64,000 nucleotides of DNA from Kryptolebias marmoratus (lineage: Eukaryota; Chordata; Actinopteri; Cyprinodontiformes; Rivulidae): assembly GCF_001649575.2 (NCBI RefSeq), contig NC_051431.1, positions 10,673,721 to 10,737,720 on the forward strand, given 5' to 3'. Below are positions 61,860-64,000 of this stretch, in pieces; within the stretch, counting starts at the first letter, position 1; each line of letters opens with the position of its first letter. A program made the translations under genes and the position numbers. The notes beneath the pieces are model-generated. The model ran no database searches. It worked only from the letters and a program-made list of their open reading frames with translations, and was not told where the DNA came from.

Positions 61860-62110
61860 TCGTCCCTACCTTATTAACTCCAGCATCAACTAGCATGACT
61901 AATAGACTAATATTAAAATGATAGCGATTCTTTTTCTGGAAGTAATTGTGTGAGGTAATTTCTGTCTGCATTAGCCCATTTCTCCTGATAAACACCTTGG
62001 AAACCTTCCAATTTACCAGCTAGAATTTGTTATTACATCGACAAATGTTGGGCCTCACAGTCGCTCCCCAGAGATGTCAGGGAAATATTAAGTGCTAATG
62101 AGATGTGTTC
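61860..62110. promoter_or_regulatory. Possible conserved noncoding element in the long intron
   Basis: Repeat-free block with words such as CTAATAGACTAATATTAAAA, GCATTAGCCCATTTCTCC and AAGTGCTAATGAGATG, typical of developmental enhancers. Inference from composition only. Confidence 0.25.
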
Positions 62111-63754
62111 GGTCGGATATGAACTGTCTCAGTAACAGTTTAGAAACTTAACTGTCTTGGAGGAACAGTTCGGATACTTCTGAGTAGTCAGGCACTTACC
62201 TGCAGCGGACAGAAGTCAGAGTGATCTAAGTTTGGAAAAGCAGAGAAATTCCAATGTCGAGTTGACAGATACTCAGAAAAGAGCCTTTCAAGAGCAGGCT
62301 GAGAGTTTAATTGAAGCAACTGACCTTCTGCCTTATAAATTTGCAAACAAGCCTAAACTTTTGAACCTTTTTTTAATGTTTGTCAAGTCGTAAAGACTAC
62401 TTGAAATGTTTTCACTTTCCCAAGGCCCGCAACACACGCTGTTCTGCATACACACACAGAAAGACACACACGCATGCATGAATGCTACTGAATCACCGGT
62501 TGAGATAACAGTGGAGCTTATCAGTGAGGAGCACAGGCTGAGAGATGTTAGCCAGGAAACCTGCTTGCTCTGTAAGAAGGGACAATAATGAGGATCAGAT
62601 ACTCGTGGACGCAGAGATGTTCATGTCCTTCACCACTGGAACAATGACATAGATACATAGTGAGAAGACATATCCACTTCATGAGAAGAATGAGCCATTC
62701 ACTGTTACAGCCACAGATACATTCCTGATCCAAACTCATTTCATTCTGGGGTTTTATCCAATTTTGGTTACTTTGTATTTAAGTGGTAATCCTCACTGAT
62801 TTAGCAGTTAACCAATGGCTATTCTTTACTGTGAGGTAACATATGAGCTACTTACATGTTGGCAAGGTGTTGGTTTTCTTAATGAAGACGGCAGGAGTCC
62901 AAAAGCATTGTGGGTTTTGCATAAATTTGTTTCCTGCCTACAGTTATTTAGTTTTGGGTTCTAAATTCTAGAGTATACTTTTGCACACAATGCTACAAAG
63001 AACACATTCAAATATTAAAATGACCACTTCCAGACTTCTTAATCACATCGCATTTTTAATTTGCATATGCAAGTAAATATGTTATTGATTTTCTGAACTA
63101 CTGCCGAAGAGACAGCACTGTTTAAAATGTTTGCCAGATTAAAACCTTTTTGTTTCACCTATATCTACACTACACAGCAAGGTCAAAGCAGGACTTATTT
63201 TTAATCCAGGGTTTCCATGTCCAGGACAAATCTAATTCTTTTTAATGCAGAAGAAATATATAGAAACAAATAGTTCAGTTTATACCATTCTGTGGTTTTA
63301 ATTAGAATAACCCTATTTAGACTTAAATAGGACCTCAGATTTCTTTTCATTCGAAGTGTTGTACACCTTGGCTAATCATTGCCTCATTATCAGAGGACAT
63401 AAGGATTTCCTTTTAATTACACTTCAGTATGAAAGCCTCTAAATGCTTGAGAGCCAGAGAGCTTCTTAGCTTATTCTTTTTTTTTTTTTTTTTTTAGAAA
63501 CAACAGTCCTGCAAAGCTTTTCTCACTGGCAGCTTATGTTCATTATTAAACCCCTGACTGAATATTTTTAACACATTAATTGGCTGTTTCTATTACATTA
63601 AAGTTGCAACTCACTATATATAAATATAAATATAGATATATGCGTATGCACATGTTTTCTTCTAAACTCGCATAACTTATGTTCATGTAGATTATCACCT
63701 GCCACCATGAAAGGTACTCAATCATGTATTTATTTTCTTGCTTCTGTGGGGCAT
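62111..63754. other. Intronic sequence, nothing definite
   Basis: AT-rich, with a T run at 63476-63496. No exon or element terminus recognised. Confidence 0.4.
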
Positions 63755-63920
63755 TTTTGTTTGTCTGTTAGCAAAATATCTCATGATCCACTGGCTGATT
63801 TATAATGAAAATTTCAAAGTGATTATGTGATGTGGATCTACAACGGATTACCATTTGGAGTCAATTCAAGTAAAGATGGCCACCACAGCTAATCCACTTT
63901 CATTTAAACTGGCATTCTGT
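63755..63920 (+). repeat. Sense copy (5' part) of the 'ctcatgaaccactgga' dispersed repeat
   Basis: TTTGTCTGTTAGCAAAATAT, CTCATGATCCACTGGCTGAT, then GATCTACAACGGATTACC and AAGATGGCCACCACAGCTAA follow the family order; the rest is lost or diverged. Confidence 0.6.
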
Positions 63921-64000
63921 CTGAGCTTACAAAATCCCCTACTAAATAATTTTTTCACTATAGCTTGTATTTTAAATTGATTTAAACATTTCATTTTTTT

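Overview
This is vertebrate nuclear DNA, almost certainly from a ray-finned (teleost, probably percomorph) fish. The genes are split into short exons with GT-AG introns, the spacers are AT-rich and full of fish-type dispersed repeats, microsatellites and retroposon tails, and the predicted proteins resemble mammalian P2Y13, MFSD1 and IQCJ/IQCJ-SCHIP1. There is no bacterial, plasmid, CRISPR or operon content. All three genes lie on the + strand. The window has one 388-base assembly gap (30184-30571) and single unknown bases at 21824 and 36792. I recognised no tRNA, rRNA or known ncRNA gene.

Region 1 (1-8900): a P2Y13-type purinergic G-protein-coupled receptor gene (coding 1629-4330, three coding exons, 349 aa). 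Upstream lie interferon-response-like and ETS-IRF composite motifs. Its second intron holds arms of a foldback repeat and a cluster of heat-shock-element-like motifs. Downstream are a probable 3' UTR, a moderately GC-rich possible conserved noncoding block near 6.6 kb, a degenerate TTTTAGCTA-type repeat and a retroposon-like tail.

Region 2 (8940-about 20100): mfsd1, a 12-helix lysosomal major-facilitator transporter (15 coding exons, 472 aa). Its GC-rich promoter carries a CRE palindrome, a near-perfect CLEAR/E-box and a YY1-like motif over the start codon. The stop codon of the short form lies inside a consensus splice donor. Splicing there into a phase-matched exon at 19784 would give a longer C-terminus.

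Region 3 (22380-64000): the 5' part of a gene whose five exons (22510-32462) join in frame into 135 residues ending in a calmodulin-binding IQ motif. Alignment around the IQ motif and the position next to mfsd1 suggest iqcj, or the joined iqcj-schip1 locus. The last 31.5 kb would then be part of a very long intron. It contains repeats and a few blocks that may be conserved noncoding elements.

Mobile and repeat content: a palindromic (foldback, MITE-like) family with at least six recognisable copies; a second family of about 300-350 bp (core reading like 'ctcatgaaccactgga') with at least seven copies; two LINE-like 3' ends with hexamer tails; one probable LINE insertion nested in a foldback copy; a 60-70 bp tandem array at 52.6 kb; and an intact 137-codon minus-strand ORF at 30837-31250 for an unrecognised one-pass membrane protein.

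The three genes have unrelated jobs (nucleotide sensing, lysosomal peptide export, axonal scaffold/calmodulin binding). In mammals mfsd1 and iqcj are also neighbours, whereas P2RY13 lies further away on the same chromosome arm, so its closeness here suggests a lineage-specific arrangement.
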